Translations under genes and position numbers: made by a program | Notes under the pieces: generated by a model | What the model was told of the DNA's origin: nothing | The model's input: the letters and a program-made list of their open reading frames with translations, nothing else | Database searches by the model: none | Source: Corinectria fuckeliana | Taxonomy: Eukaryota; Ascomycota; Sordariomycetes; Hypocreales; Nectriaceae | DNA: 64,000 nucleotides | Assembly (NCBI GenBank): GCA_019137255.1 | Contig: WPDH01000458.1 | Location: forward strand, 1 to 64,000 | Direction of reading: 5' to 3' | Shown here: piece after piece, positions 20,731 through 32,340 of the stretch | How positions within the stretch are numbered: the first letter of the stretch is position 1 | Layout: each line of letters opens with the position of its first letter

Positions 20731-23295
20731 ATGCTGCCGAGCTCCTTGTTCAGCGAGTATCAGGAATACAAAAAGGACACGGATTTCGTCGCCACCTGGC
20801 TTGCGTCCACCGCAAAGAAATTTGGTTACGCCGCCCACTGGTTGTCACCTCCCGAACCTCACCATAAAGCAGGTGCGCGACTCAAAGGCAAGGCCAGAAA
20901 AGAAGCGAAAAAGGCAGACAAGCCAACAGCCTCCACCGCCACTGAGGCAGGCCCCAAGCACATCATCGCCGTCGATGACTTCGTCCCTCTAGCGGAGTTC
21001 ATCTCTGCATCTCAGAAACCTCTCGTTGGCTTTGGCTTCTTCTTCAAAACGATCGACCGAGTCATCGCGGCGAGATCTAGCTTCGGGGCTCAGCTGAGCA
21101 AGCACAGATCGGATCCCGCCCCCGAATCCGACTCCAAACATTCCTTCTTTGTCGGCGTGCTCGAGAAAGTCCGAGAGGTTCTCAAGCCTCGGATGTCGCC
21201 ACAAGCCACAGCCCCTGCGTCTGCGTCTGCGTCTGCCTCAAGCTCAGTGGAGACCATGACCACTCGGTTTAGTGGTCTTGAGGTCCACGAGCCATCCCAA
21301 CAGTTCCTGGATGCGCCCGACGTTGAACGGCCAAAGAACGTTGTAGAGGACAACGAAGTGTATGAGGCTGAGCGACCAAACACTATTGGGGATGCCGTGC
21401 TAGCTGGCGCCATGATGTTGAACGATCTCAACAGAATCCGAACTTGCGTCGCGTCGATCTGGACACTCTTTCGCGATGAACAATTGGATATCGTTGCTAC
21501 GGCCGTGGCAACGAACACGGCCTGCCATCTCGCGAGGACTCTCATGGAAGATGTCTTGCCATTATTGAAAGAACAAGGGGGCCATCTCCAAATCCGCATA
21601 CTACTTTTTATGGGGGAACTCCGCAGCCAGGGTTATCCCCCCCAGGAAGTCAATGCCTGGTTTGATGAAGGCGAACACCAGGGTGAGTTCTACGACACTG
21701 CAGATAAGCTCTATTTGAACGCTGGTCGCATCTTGATGGATCTTTGCAAAGAGCTCGCGCCAGGCAATGAGATGTTTGTAAGAAAGGGGAAGCTTACCCC
21801 CTCGGGGACTTATGACCCTCAAAGCAATTGGGAGGCCAAAAATGGGCAGGAGAAGTTCAATGAGGACCAAACACTTCTGTTCGAGTTCTTCGTTGGAGCG
21901 CTCACCGTTGCTAAAAGAATCCCGGATTACCCTGTTGAAGACGAGTTCATTCGCGGACTAAGAGAGGTGTGCCGTACGGGGGAGATCCCTTTCTCACTCA
22001 TTTTCGCGGCACAGGTCCTTCTCGATATCAATCATTTACTGAGAGAGTATGCGATAGGGGCGGCAAACAGCGTCATGCTCCAACTTTCGCAGATGAGCGA
22101 TACTATCGACAGCTATCTCGAGTGCCATAAAAACTTGCAAATCAGCAATTGGCCCAGCTCCAATGACGCAGTCATTCGAGGGATTCACAAGCGCATAACG
22201 TGGTTTCGCCAGGACCCCGCCTACACCCTCTTGGAGAAGGCGGCGCGCGAGAAAGGAGTTCCCGCACCGCCGGAACTGAGACATCAAATGCTTGCCCGTT
22301 CTCCGGTTCTGGCTGGGTTGGCCTTGTTCCACTTCCGCGCTGCCATGTACAACGTCTCAATCTCCCTCGTCAACTCATGGGGGTCAATTACCAACCTTGC
22401 CCACCTCTACAACGCTCTCCAGCAGGAGGGCTTGCTCAAACGCAAATGGTTAGACATGGCCGTTGTACTCAGAGTACTTGGGACGTCGAATTTCTTCGTT
22501 GGAGACGCGCCAGACAATGCAGATGATTATCTGAGGCGGTATCGTCTACAATGGGGGATTTCGGCTTCGCATGTGACAACGCGCAAAGCCTCAGCGGCGA
22601 GGAGGTCGAAGGCCGAGTCTCGTGCTGGGGTCCGGGCAATAAAGTCCGGCGCTCTCGTGTCCAGCATGTTTATGGATAGATACTTGAGGCACTCTACTAC
22701 CGTCGATTGGACGCCCGAGCACGTTGACTATGTCCTTTGGCGCGCCGGGTATGATGTGGGGAGCTTGGACGAGGATGGCAATCTCAGACTGGCTCACGTC
22801 GCTGACCCGGACACGCTTATGGAGAAGAAGCGGGCTCAGAATGGAAAGTCCAAGCACAAGAGAAGAAAAAAGGCTTCTGATGGCGGCCAGCTCCGTGCCG
22901 AAGAGCTGGTGAGAGCTCTTGTCCTGGCACTGAGTGCCGAAGCTCTCGAATTCACCTTCCCATACATGGCCATGCACCTATCGAACTGGAACCTGCTCCG
23001 CGCCATCAAGGAAGCTTGCGATCCTATTTTGTGCCGGAGTCTTTCCCCTTTCTACTTGGAGCGCGAGTGCGATCTGCCGGTTTTGGTTGGGCACATTTTT
23101 ATGCTGGCAAGCAGTACTGACGGTATGAGGGATGATACGCTGCTACGCACGGCAGCCGAAGTGGTTAGCACAATGATTGAGACTCGCGGCAAGGAGCACT
23201 TGTCGAGTCTGGAGAAGAACTACTGCTTGGTATTGGACATTTACGACGAGGACTCGAACGAGATGGAAGCTAGTCTTCGACGTCGGACGAACTAG
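20731..23295 (+). CDS. DUF6604 domain protein (854 aa)
   Basis: Intronless. The N-terminal region (about residues 1-270) matches the fungal DUF6604 domain, with the opening 'LFSEYQEYKKDTDFVATWL' and 'KKFGY' and the later 'IAVDDFVPLAEFI' segment. Between them is a Lys-rich linker at about 50-65, and an Ala/Ser run encoded by GCGTCT repeats lies near 155-170. The rest (about 280-850) is a mostly helical region of unknown function with a 'KRAQNGKSKHKRRKKASDG' basic patch near 700-715 that could be a nuclear-localisation signal (inference). Proteins with this domain are widespread in filamentous ascomycetes and uncharacterised; in some the domain precedes ankyrin repeats, which are absent here. 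The start is the first in-frame ATG. Confidence 0.8.
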   Translation: MLPSSLFSEYQEYKKDTDFVATWLASTAKKFGYAAHWLSPPEPHHKAGARLKGKARKEAKKADKPTASTATEAGPKHIIAVDDFVPLAEFISASQKPLVGFGFFFKTIDRVIAARSSFGAQLSKHRSDPAPESDSKHSFFVGVLEKVREVLKPRMSPQATAPASASASASSSVETMTTRFSGLEVHEPSQQFLDAPDVERPKNVVEDNEVYEAERPNTIGDAVLAGAMMLNDLNRIRTCVASIWTLFRDEQLDIVATAVATNTACHLARTLMEDVLPLLKEQGGHLQIRILLFMGELRSQGYPPQEVNAWFDEGEHQGEFYDTADKLYLNAGRILMDLCKELAPGNEMFVRKGKLTPSGTYDPQSNWEAKNGQEKFNEDQTLLFEFFVGALTVAKRIPDYPVEDEFIRGLREVCRTGEIPFSLIFAAQVLLDINHLLREYAIGAANSVMLQLSQMSDTIDSYLECHKNLQISNWPSSNDAVIRGIHKRITWFRQDPAYTLLEKAAREKGVPAPPELRHQMLARSPVLAGLALFHFRAAMYNVSISLVNSWGSITNLAHLYNALQQEGLLKRKWLDMAVVLRVLGTSNFFVGDAPDNADDYLRRYRLQWGISASHVTTRKASAARRSKAESRAGVRAIKSGALVSSMFMDRYLRHSTTVDWTPEHVDYVLWRAGYDVGSLDEDGNLRLAHVADPDTLMEKKRAQNGKSKHKRRKKASDGGQLRAEELVRALVLALSAEALEFTFPYMAMHLSNWNLLRAIKEACDPILCRSLSPFYLERECDLPVLVGHIFMLASSTDGMRDDTLLRTAAEVVSTMIETRGKEHLSSLEKNYCLVLDIYDEDSNEMEASLRRRTN

Positions 23296-24265
23296 TCTAC
23301 CTACCCCAGAGCGGACACAAGATTCGAGTTTTGTGGGATAGGCTAAAGCCTGTGGGACTTTTGGCAAGTTAGGGCCAAGATCTGAATGAAGCGAGGATGA
23401 TGGGACAGGGAACCCGGGAAATTGACAACATGTTTTGTGGGATCTCTTAGGTTCGTGAGCACCGGGATGTAATAAGCTGGACGGGGGCTTTTAGGGTATA
23501 CGACGAAGTCGCCGAAAGAGGGAGTACGCTGTGTTACGGTCTAGTTTTAGGTGACGTGAGATACAGAGAGCGGAGCCTCTAGTGAATTTTGAGATTCCGA
23601 GTCTGCCATTCATAATTGAGTCAAGTAGCCAAATCGTAGTTTGCTGTCTATGGTCTGATAAGGTGCGCTCCGCTGTCGGAGACTCTAATTGTTAGCGTTG
23701 GAGGGCTTGGAGCAGCCCGGCGACTCCACGGCTAAGGTCCAGCAAGTTGGGGTACAGTCTTTAGTTTGTTCGAAAGCGTTCAGAGATGAGGGCAAAATAG
23801 GGACGTGTTTGGGTTTGGGTTGACGGGTTGACTATCTTGTCAGTTGAGCGTAAAGGTTGAGAGTCTCAATACGCTTTATCCAAGGAACGCTGCGCAAACC
23901 TTGATACCGTCAGGCTGTGGGGGAATGCGCTGAAGACGGATGGCGATGACATGACTACCGGTAGTAGTCTAGATACTAATTATGTAGTAGTACCGGTACT
24001 CCATAAGTAGGTATCACCTTGGAACATGGGCTTTCAGCCTAAGGCATGCGAGCCACACCTTGGGCACGGACGGCACGTGATGTGGGAATATTGGGACTCG
24101 GAGGGAAGAATTCCGACCCAGCGCAGAAGCAACGCAAAACAACAAGCGTGAAAACTCTCGACGGCAGGTTTACATGTGTGACTCTTCTTGATTTCGCCCA
24201 CTGCAACACTGCGCCCGTCCCTTCGTTCGATTTGACAGGCCACAAGCAAGAAAGCAGGCCGGCAA

Positions 24266-24296
<31 letters not shown>

Positions 24297-27239
24297 GATC
24301 GGGATCAAAGCGCAGACCCTGCAGGGTGGGGAGCAAACCCCGCGTTTTCGGATGACGGAGGGATTTGGGCTGGATGGCTGGCTGGCGTTTGACGGCGCGG
24401 CGCAGGCGCAGGACGAGCGACGAATGAGAGGCGGGTGATAAGAAACCCCAGACCGGGCAGGTCTAGCCAGCTCCTTGCATCGCGGGCGAGGGAACGGGGA
24501 GAACAGGCGAGGCCACCCACCCCCAGCGCGGATGTGGCGGGATGGTCTCGCACTCAAAAAGTCACTTCGGCTCGGCCTTGGCTGCCTTGGCTCTTGGTTC
24601 GCAAGAGGACACCTGTACTGCTCATGGTGTTGCAACCCGGGCTGATGAGGGTGACAGGCTCGCGTGACCATCCGTGACTTGCGCACCCGTTGCGTGGCAC
24701 TGGTGATGTCACCGTGGGATGAAGCATCCGACGGGTTGGATTAGCACGATAAGTGACTACATTGTACACTGTTCACCACGATGCTATCTCTCTGTTCGTG
24801 GTGCAAAGGAACCCGAGCGGCACACAGCAGACAGCTTGGCGGCTAGTCGTGCAGGAGAACACGGAACGGCACCCGAGACTGAGATACTGCACGTTCTTCA
24901 CCGTGCTGGTCTTCGCGCGCGTCGTGCGCAAGACAAACATGACGTTCCGTCCAATCGAATGGACTCATCGGAATTCGTCGCGTGCAGAAGGGAATGGGAA
25001 ATGTTGTCTCTTTCCCCTTGGTAAGCATCGTCGGATCAATGTCTCACTTGCCGTGCAGGCTGGGCTTGCAATCGGCAGCTGAGGCCATACCTACATTGGG
25101 CAGGAAGAAAGAAGACCGGCACCTTTGAGCAACGGCAGAGGCCTGTAAGTGGAGGAGGAACCGGGCCCTTTGTGCTATTTCTGCCCAGGGGGCGGCGCAA
25201 AGTCGAATCTTGATAAGCGTCACCCTCCGTCCGAGGGCCCGATCGGCCGTGTCGGAGAAGAACCGGGACTTCGCCGATGCTTCCGTTCCGCTGGAGTTGA
25301 CCGTTACTTCTTGTGCGACTCTGAATCCTGCTCTGACTCTGACCCGGAGGCAAAATGCGATACGGTCTGGCTTGCTTCCGTCACTACACTGGACTCCCTC
25401 GACTCACATTTGACATTGCACGGGATGACAAGATGGATCAGCCCCCGGGGTGACCGTGTAGGCTACGAGTTGCCGGCCGATGACCATGGACAAAGAAAGC
25501 AGGTCGCTCGCTGGCTACTAATCTAGGCTTTAGGCAGGGTGCACATCCCCAACCCATCCGTGCTAGTCATCCCGTCTGATCGAATCCCAAACCGACCCGC
25601 TTGGCAAGGTGTGAATTGCTTATCAGCAGCCGGGGGCGGGAGGGCGAGGGGGGTGGAGGGTGGAGCGACGCAGCCTCCATCGCTATCTCGTTCCTATTGC
25701 AGTGGTGACGACCACCTCTGCCCTGCTCAGACTGCTGCTGTGGAAAGCGTATTCGCACCAACTGGCAAGGGGCCTGGGGTGGTGATGGGTAAGGAGGAGA
25801 AAGGCGGATCTGAAAGGGTTGTCGACGACTGTGGTTGTGCCATCTGGCTCGAGTAGATTTGCCTGGCCTTTGTCCGATTGTCCGTTGCATCCATGGACAG
25901 GCATTCAGGCATTCACCCAACCGACTCTCGATATCCCCATTCTTCCATCCTTCCATCCTTCGGGATGTGCCCCTGCCCCGTGCCACCGAGGCCTGCCACC
26001 TGGCTGACTGACTGTTGCTCTCTACATAGTACGGACAAAGGGCTCTCTCTCACCACTGCGACTGATCCCGTGGGCTGTGCTCAACCACAGAAACACGTTT
26101 GCTTGGCGGCCTGGCAAGTAAGCCTGCTCCGCGCCACATATCGATACAGATACGGGTTATATACACGATTACACCCCCCTTCCCCGTGGTCTCCCCCACG
26201 CCCACGGTATCGGGTCACTCGCACCCCGGCCTCGAATAAGTATTCGCTATCACTGCTGCAACAAGACCAGCTGTTGAGGAAACCTCTTGAAATTTTTCTC
26301 TTCTGCTATGTACGAAGTACGGTGACCTCCTTGCTGTCTGCTTCGAGCTTCACTTCCCATCCGCTGCCGACCAACAATAACAACAAACTCCCTTCCCGAC
26401 ATGGTCCGCCAGATCTCCGCGGCCCCACGATCTGACAACGCCTCCGACCAGCTCCATTCGCCTACACGCACGCGCTCGACTTCCTGATACAGCCTCGACT
26501 CGAACCTCGCACTACCTTAACGTATTAGACTACAGAAACGAAAACCCTCAGAAGGAAGAGAGCTGCAAGGTACGACCCGCAACGTATGTAGCGCCCGCGT
26601 AACTGGTTGGCGGATTCACTTTTGCGACTTGGTGATTCGTTCCCGAGATCCCTTTCGATTTGTCGTCGCTCTTGGCCTACGTTTGGTTCGTCTCTGTTGC
26701 TCTTGGTTGGGAGCCAATCCAAAGGTTGGTTTTACGTACTGAAAACCGCCGGGACATAACACGCGGCCATCCCCGAACGGCTTCAAGGACCCTTCGTTTT
26801 ACGGGACTGGGACCCGGGTCTCGTGTCCGGCGCTGGCTGGACGATCTGGATCATCCGTGGCTCCGAAAGACACAGAAAGAGAGGAGGAAGAAGGACTCGG
26901 AAGAGCTGTGAGAGCCCGAAGCTGCGTCTGACTTTGAGCTTTTGGCATTGATGCCAATCGGGTAATCAACCTACCTGGGCTGACGCGAGATCGCCGCCCT
27001 CCAACCTGAGCTGAAGCGCCCGGCGGCAGGACGCCACTGAAAGCCCCCGGAGCTCCGCCCCTACAGTGGGCTACAGTGCACCCACCGCCCCGAAGGCGCT
27101 GGAATCCGGCGTGCCCTACCACCTAGCCCCGCGAGACATGCTAGGCGGACCGCGCTGCACAACACTCGTTCCGCCCCGGGGTGCGCTCGTGGCTCGTTCG
27201 CTACTACGTACTAGGTAGTGCGAGAGTGCAAGTGCCACT
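23296..27239. other. 3.9-kb gene-free interval
   Basis: No supported gene. Both strands carry GC-rich, overlapping frames (for example 24039-24686 minus and 25878-26435 plus) whose translations are Pro/Arg/Ser-rich and lack domains. Contains a long G run (separate entry). The last kilobase is probably promoter and leader of the gene at 27240. Short ACTAGTA/ACTACGTA-type palindromes recur (about 23970 and 27205). Confidence 0.5.
24267..24295 (+). repeat. Homopolymer run of 29 G
   Basis: An uninterrupted G run on the plus strand (C on the minus). Such a tract is hypermutable and can form a quadruplex; its exact length in an assembly is unreliable. Confidence 0.9.
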
Positions 27240-29021
27240 ATGATGTCTCCACGCTCCTTCCTGCTCGCCCACCGCCAGGGCCAGGGCCAGCGCATCGCTC
27301 CAACCCCGGCTCCCTCAGCTGGGCCTTCCACTCACACTCATATTACTTCTTCTAATAATACTACACCCTCACCCTCACCCTCACCCTCTATCTCTCCTTC
27401 TCCCTCCTGTTCCTCCCTTTCTTCCATCTCTCCCTCTACTTCGGACTCAAATCCCGCCAACCTCCCGTCCTACGCCGGCTTCGACTCCGCCGCCGCCGCC
27501 GCCGCCGCAACGACGACCGCCACGCCCCCGACCTTTGCCTCTCTGCGCTGGTCGCCCAAGTATGACGCAGGCAAGACTACCGACATTGGCGTCACCATTA
27601 CTCCTATCTCGGTACTACCAGTCTCCGATGCCAAGATGGGCAAACGCAAGGACAGGCGAGAGACTCTGTCTCTCTCCCCTTCGAGCCCACCAAGCACTAC
27701 TACGAGTCTAACGACGCGACCGACAACCCCGACCAGTCCTGTCAAGATCCCTACCACCAACGACGGCCGCCCTGTCGCCCACCCGCAGAAGCGACATACC
27801 TCGCAGCGAAGACGAACCCGGGATTCGTTCTCGCCCTTTTCTCCCGAATCTATCTCCCCGTCCCTCGTCGCCCTGCTTGCCGTTACGGACATCCCGCGGC
27901 CCAAGCAGCTTCAGCGACGCCGTCGCCGGACCGTCAGGTCCATGACTGTGGACGAAGTCATCGAGTGCCAACAGGGATCTGAGAAGGACCTAAGCTGGTC
28001 CCTGAGCCGAAGCCCGCTGGATATGCTTCTCTCCCCGCCCCAGGATGCGGCAGACAACGACGATGACAGCGTGAGCGAATGCAACCTCGGCTGTGCCATG
28101 TCCACTAGGACCTATTCCATGGACTCTATTCCATCTCTGGATGAATCCTTCACCAGTGATGGCCTCTCTTTCGACACCCCTAGGACTCCTAGCCCGCTGT
28201 CGCGCAGGAGTAGGTTCTCGCCTAAGCGCATGTCTCTGGAGCCTATTATCTCACCCCCTGGCTCTGTCGACGAGCACCCTTTGGCAGAGGGCGACCCTGA
28301 CGACGAGGATCTGGAGACCAGATCTTTGACGCAGCCCGAGGAGAACCCGGCTGCAAAGTCGCAGTTTCTAAAGCCATTCAAGCCGCTCAGGTCTGTCTTC
28401 AAGTCCAACCTGACGGCTTCGCTGCGAGCTTTGAGGTCGGCTGCCAAGTCGTTCTCTGCCATCAACTTCCCTTCCATCCCACCGGACGACTTCCTGACCA
28501 GGTCGATTCTCACCATCGACCCCAACGTTCCCTATACGGATGAGCGGCGCCCTCCGGTCCTTGAAGAGATCCCCTCGGAGGCCATGCGCCGGTACCTCAA
28601 TCCTACTACGAGCTCGCGCATCGAGTCACCATCAAAGACGTTTCGAACTGGAACTTTTGCGGCATCTATCCAGATGCGCACCTACAAGATTCAACGATCC
28701 CGATCCGCTCAGCCGTCCGGCCGGAACGCTTACCCTGCGACGTCGCTTCAAACGGCGCCTGCGCCTCAGCAGCCACAGCCGCAGACCCCCACTCAGACAG
28801 CTGCCGCATCGGCCCCCGGCATGCGACAGCGCGAGATGCGCGAGAACTGCGACTTTATCCGCATCGCTGTGATGGAAATGGCGATGCGCAAGCGCGGCAA
28901 ACTGGACGACCAGCGACCAGGACGAGCCCGCTGGGCACTGCCGCCGAGGAAGATGACAACCAAGCCCTACGAGGTTGCGTCTGACGGTGTCCCGGTGCGG
29001 TGGATACCCATTGCTGCTTGA
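27240..29021 (+). CDS. Disordered Ser/Pro-rich fungal protein (593 aa)
   Basis: Intronless, starting at the tandem ATGs at 27240. The N-terminal third is low-complexity: Thr/Ser/Pro repeats coded by CCCTCA hexamers (about residues 43-60) and an Ala run (about 83-90). The middle has basic clusters ('KRHTSQRRRTR', 'KQLQRRRRRTVRSMTVDEVIE') and many SP/TP sites, for example around 'SFDTPRTPSPLSRRSRFSPKR', consistent with a phosphorylated regulatory protein (inference). The C-terminal portion (about 370-593) looks conserved and ordered in short blocks, including 'FLKPFKPLRSVFKSNLTASL', 'FLTRSILTIDPNVP' and the final 'CDFIRIAVMEMAMRKRGKL' with 'GRARWALPPRK'. I do not recognise a named domain; a serine-rich hypothetical protein family of ascomycetes is the best description. 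No signal peptide or membrane segment seen. Confidence 0.75.
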   Translation: MMSPRSFLLAHRQGQGQRIAPTPAPSAGPSTHTHITSSNNTTPSPSPSPSISPSPSCSSLSSISPSTSDSNPANLPSYAGFDSAAAAAAATTTATPPTFASLRWSPKYDAGKTTDIGVTITPISVLPVSDAKMGKRKDRRETLSLSPSSPPSTTTSLTTRPTTPTSPVKIPTTNDGRPVAHPQKRHTSQRRRTRDSFSPFSPESISPSLVALLAVTDIPRPKQLQRRRRRTVRSMTVDEVIECQQGSEKDLSWSLSRSPLDMLLSPPQDAADNDDDSVSECNLGCAMSTRTYSMDSIPSLDESFTSDGLSFDTPRTPSPLSRRSRFSPKRMSLEPIISPPGSVDEHPLAEGDPDDEDLETRSLTQPEENPAAKSQFLKPFKPLRSVFKSNLTASLRALRSAAKSFSAINFPSIPPDDFLTRSILTIDPNVPYTDERRPPVLEEIPSEAMRRYLNPTTSSRIESPSKTFRTGTFAASIQMRTYKIQRSRSAQPSGRNAYPATSLQTAPAPQQPQPQTPTQTAAASAPGMRQREMRENCDFIRIAVMEMAMRKRGKLDDQRPGRARWALPPRKMTTKPYEVASDGVPVRWIPIAA

Positions 29022-29390
29022 AGGGCCAAGCTGATGGGTCGGGCAACCAACGGGGAACCTTGAACCTTGAACCTTGACCCCTTGGACGCGGGCAGGGCGC
29101 TGACACGTCATGTGCCTGAACAGGGTTCCTTTGCAACGCTGCATCAGGCAGGACGGACGACGACCGGGCGCCTGCCGACGGTAATAACCCTGGACCTGTC
29201 TACCAATGCATTGGTAATATGATGCAAAATTTTCCGCGGTGGAAGGGTTATGGAAGGTCAGGACGAGCCAGCGGTCCCACAACCCGGCCCTAGCAGGGAC
29301 TTTGCCCGATGCAGGGAAAATCAAGGCACTGCCATGACGGGTGAACTGAATACGACCTGACTCGGAGGAGGGGGTAATCGGCACGAGCAC

Positions 29391-29430
29391 CTCCGCGCAC
29401 CTCCGCGTACCTCCGCGTACCTCCGCCCGG
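29391..29430 (+). repeat. Four 10-bp tandem units
   Basis: Units of CTCCGCGCAC, CTCCGCGTAC, CTCCGCGTAC and a divergent CTCCGCCCGG follow each other exactly. Confidence 0.85.
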
Positions 29431-31088
29431 AGCAAATAACCGACACGGCTATGGACACATCAACAAATCGAATTTCACAGGCATCACGCCAAGTCACCGA
29501 CCGCGGTGATTGGCAGGCGATGGCCTCAACACAACACAACTCCCATTTGACATGGGCCATGATTTAGAAGCGATGGGCATTCTTTGGAGTTTTTTCTCGT
29601 CACGGAAGAGCACTAGTCAGCATATTGCACGGTGTCAGGAATTGCTTCTTTGTCCACCCTCCCTTGAGTCACAGGGCCTTGAGTGCCCTGGACTCCACCC
29701 AGCGGGGGGGTTTTTTATAACTCATTTTTTTTTACGAAGCGAAAGAGCGAAACGGCTTAAGCCGGAGTTTGGAGATGCATCTGAAGGCGGAGCATTTTGA
29801 AGAGAAAGAATCTTTGGTGCAAGACGGTGCACGAGACAGACATTGCATTTGTTGGGGGATGGACCATGTTTGGGATTGGATGGATGGGATTTGGAACCTT
29901 TGTTTCGGACGGCGAACTCACGGAAGACATCAAATCATTAACGGAACGGACAAGTCAGATGTTTCATCAGCTGTATGTATGATGGGAGAGGGGAATGACA
30001 TTGGCGCAGGAGACGAGCATATATTTAGCATGATGGACTATTTGGCTGGCTACCAGCAGTAGACATTTAGTTTATAGTTGGATGTACATTTTACAAGATT
30101 TTGATATTTTTCGGCTGTCTTGTGGTGGTGGATTGAGCGTGGCTGGACGCGTGTTCTAGACTAACAGGGAGACGTGGTGATACTTGCTACGTAGAGGGAG
30201 TCACTCGCGTCCGCCGTAGAGAATCCTGCCGCGTGGAGACTGAAGTAGTCCGGTGCGGTTCGGTGCGGATGATTTGCGGCGGTGGGAGCGGCTTCGGCCA
30301 TGTTTAACTTAGATTACTGTGCGAATGGGTTTGTCTTAGTCGGCAGGTTGGTGGCTTGATGCGATGCGATGCAGGCATGCCCAACCGACTGCGAATAGAC
30401 TATCTAGTTGTATCTAGTCTAGGTATCTGGCTACTAGACCTAAGGCTCACAACTGAGCTGTGGGCTTCGTTGGGGATGCGAGTTGGGGATGCGAGTTGGG
30501 GTTGGAGCTAGGGGAGTTGGGCGGGATTAGAATAGGATCATTTCCCTGAAAAGCACAGGTTAGAATGTAGGCCTACTTGGTAGGCTGAGTGTGGTTTCCT
30601 CCCTTCCCCCTCCCCCTTTTCACCGACCAATTTCGGCAATGCTGCGGAACGCGTGATGGAGATGATGGAAACGCGTGAGGTACAGCAGTTGCAGCAGTTG
30701 CAGCAGGATTGGAGGTGGAGGTGGAGGTGGAGGGGGCTGGAATGTGGAAACCGTCATCGATCCCGACTGATGATGGGCTTTGTTTACGAATACTACGTAT
30801 TACAAGTAAGTACCCACGTAGCCCTTTGGGCGATATCGTTTGACGTCGGGCGTGGGGGTCGCCGCCCACGCAAAGCGAGTCACGCAGCCGGGAAATCAAG
30901 GGTCCCTTTTCGTTGTTGCCGGGGGGGGGGCAGGCAGATTTGAAGAAAAGGGCTCTGCCGCGCTTCTAGAAGGCTAGGAGGGAAAAACCCGTTTCCGGTT
31001 CATTTAAATGTGGGGTGAGGAGGGGGGGGGGGGTTCCGAAGCTGCGAGAAGAGCCCCCATTCTCCAGATTTCACAGCACTAATGCCAA

Positions 31089-31183
31089 ACTAAAAGTAAG
31101 GACTTAAGGGCCTAAGGTGAGTAGGGTTGGGTAGATAGACCCCTAGAACTAGGTCCATATCTAGTCCTACTAAAAGTAAGGAC
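31089..31183 (+). repeat. 15-bp direct repeat spaced 80 bp
   Basis: ACTAAAAGTAAGGAC occurs at 31089-31103 and again at 31169-31183. The intervening 65 bp is rich in CCTAG/CTAGG-type palindromic bits. It could be 1.2 copies of an 80-bp tandem unit or the ends of a tiny non-autonomous element. Confidence 0.7.
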
Positions 31184-31258
31184 AGTCGATTGCCTTTAGT
31201 GACGACCCGGTAACTGCGCGATTATTTTATTCCCCTTGGCGTTGCGGACCCTCTGTTA

Positions 31259-31301
31259 CCCCCCCCCCCCCCCCCCNNATTCCCCCCCCCCCCCCCCCCC
31301 C
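31259..31301. other. Assembly gap inside a poly-C tract
   Basis: 18 C, then NN, AT T, then 20 C. The two N mark an unresolved join in a homopolymer, so local length and continuity are not trustworthy. Confidence 0.85.
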
Positions 31302-31656
31302 AAAGATAAGGTTGCTTTGTTCTTTTATTTCTTCTTTAGGGGCTAACAGCTTGGCCTTTCCCTTTTGTTCTTATCGGGGGTCTTGAAGGACAGGCTAAGT
31401 GAGGACTTGCATGGTTCTGGACCGCGGCCGGTGGGTTACGTCAAGGCGGTGTGATGTTTTGCCATGGTGTTTTTGTTTTGTGTGTGGGGGAGTAATTAGA
31501 CGGAGGTAGGTAGGTAGGGTACAGATCAGGTCGGTCTGCATATGCACCCTTTTTTTTTATTTTTTTTTACACACAATCTGTGCTCTTTTCATATGCCCTT
31601 CGTTTCCTTTTTCTTTCTTTTTTTCTTTTTCCGGCTTGTGCTTCCGGCGGCTAGAT

Positions 31657-31682
31657 AACAACAACAACAACAACAACAACAA
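31657..31682 (+). repeat. (AAC)n microsatellite
   Basis: About 8.7 uninterrupted AAC/ACA units in non-coding sequence. Confidence 0.85.
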
Positions 31683-31769
31683 TCCTTATCCGTCCCGTCC
31701 TCCCTCGCCCGGCCCTCGCCCGGTTGGCCGCGTAAATTGCCCTCTTACAGCAACAGGCGGGAGAAAGAA

Positions 31770-31848
31770 CCCCTTGCTGCCAGCCACTCCTGCCCCCCCC
31801 CCCCCCCCANNCCCCTTGCTGCCCGCCCCCCCTGCCCCCCCCCCCCCC
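31770..31848. other. Assembly gap flanked by a duplicated segment
   Basis: CCCCTTGCTGCC followed by a short spacer and a poly-C run appears at 31770-31808 and again at 31812-31848, on either side of NN at 31810-31811. The similarity of the two sides suggests the same locus was placed twice at an unclosed gap. Confidence 0.7.
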
Positions 31849-32340
31849 GTAATAGGCTTTACCCCAGGACCGGCGGTGTAAGGGAAAATAATGCGTCCCC
31901 GAGATCTAATACGACCCCCCCCCCTCCTCCCCGCGGAGCTGATCCACCTCCGGGTGGCGAGAGACGGGACCCGGGCGGCCATGTGTCGGAGTCGAGCCGT
32001 GTTTCCATGTCAGGAAAAAGGTTGGTTGTGGAGAGTGAAAAATTCCCCGGATTGTAACATACAAGACATGTATATACTTTCTGTATTACATACGGAACCT
32101 ATCCCGAGGTGCTTCCTCTATCCTTCTGCTTTTCACGGCTGTCTTGGCCCTCCCATCCGTCCTCCCAGACAAGGGCCGCTAGTGCTATACAAGAAAATGG
32201 TATTGCCAACCAAAGATCCTCCTCCAAGCCGCCCTGTGTGCGCCATTGCCGTTTGTTGCTCTAACCAAGATGTACTATACTACACGTGCTTCTTCCTACA
32301 CCAACCTCGTCACGGGAAAGCCATGTTGATCCATCTGCCC

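Larger units (their letters stand above)
29022..32340. other. 3.3-kb gene-free interval with repeats and gaps
   Basis: Lies between the convergent ends of the gene at 27240 and FMP27, yet is unusually long for a terminator-to-terminator interval. It contains small tandem repeats, poly-C/poly-G runs and two N gaps described separately. Open frames such as 29769-30062 and 31891-32427 have no recognisable domains. Confidence 0.5.

Noticed and set aside
24039..24686. 215-codon minus-strand frame spanning the G run
   Set aside because: Its Pro run is just the homopolymer; composition is not protein-like elsewhere.
28632..29435. 267-codon minus-strand frame at the end of the gene at 27240
   Set aside because: Arg/Ser-rich, covers the coding end and 3' region of the plus-strand gene, no domain.
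31120..31140. Telomere-like GGGTTGGGTAG motif
   Set aside because: Only one or two units, inside ordinary sequence flanked by genes; not a telomere array.
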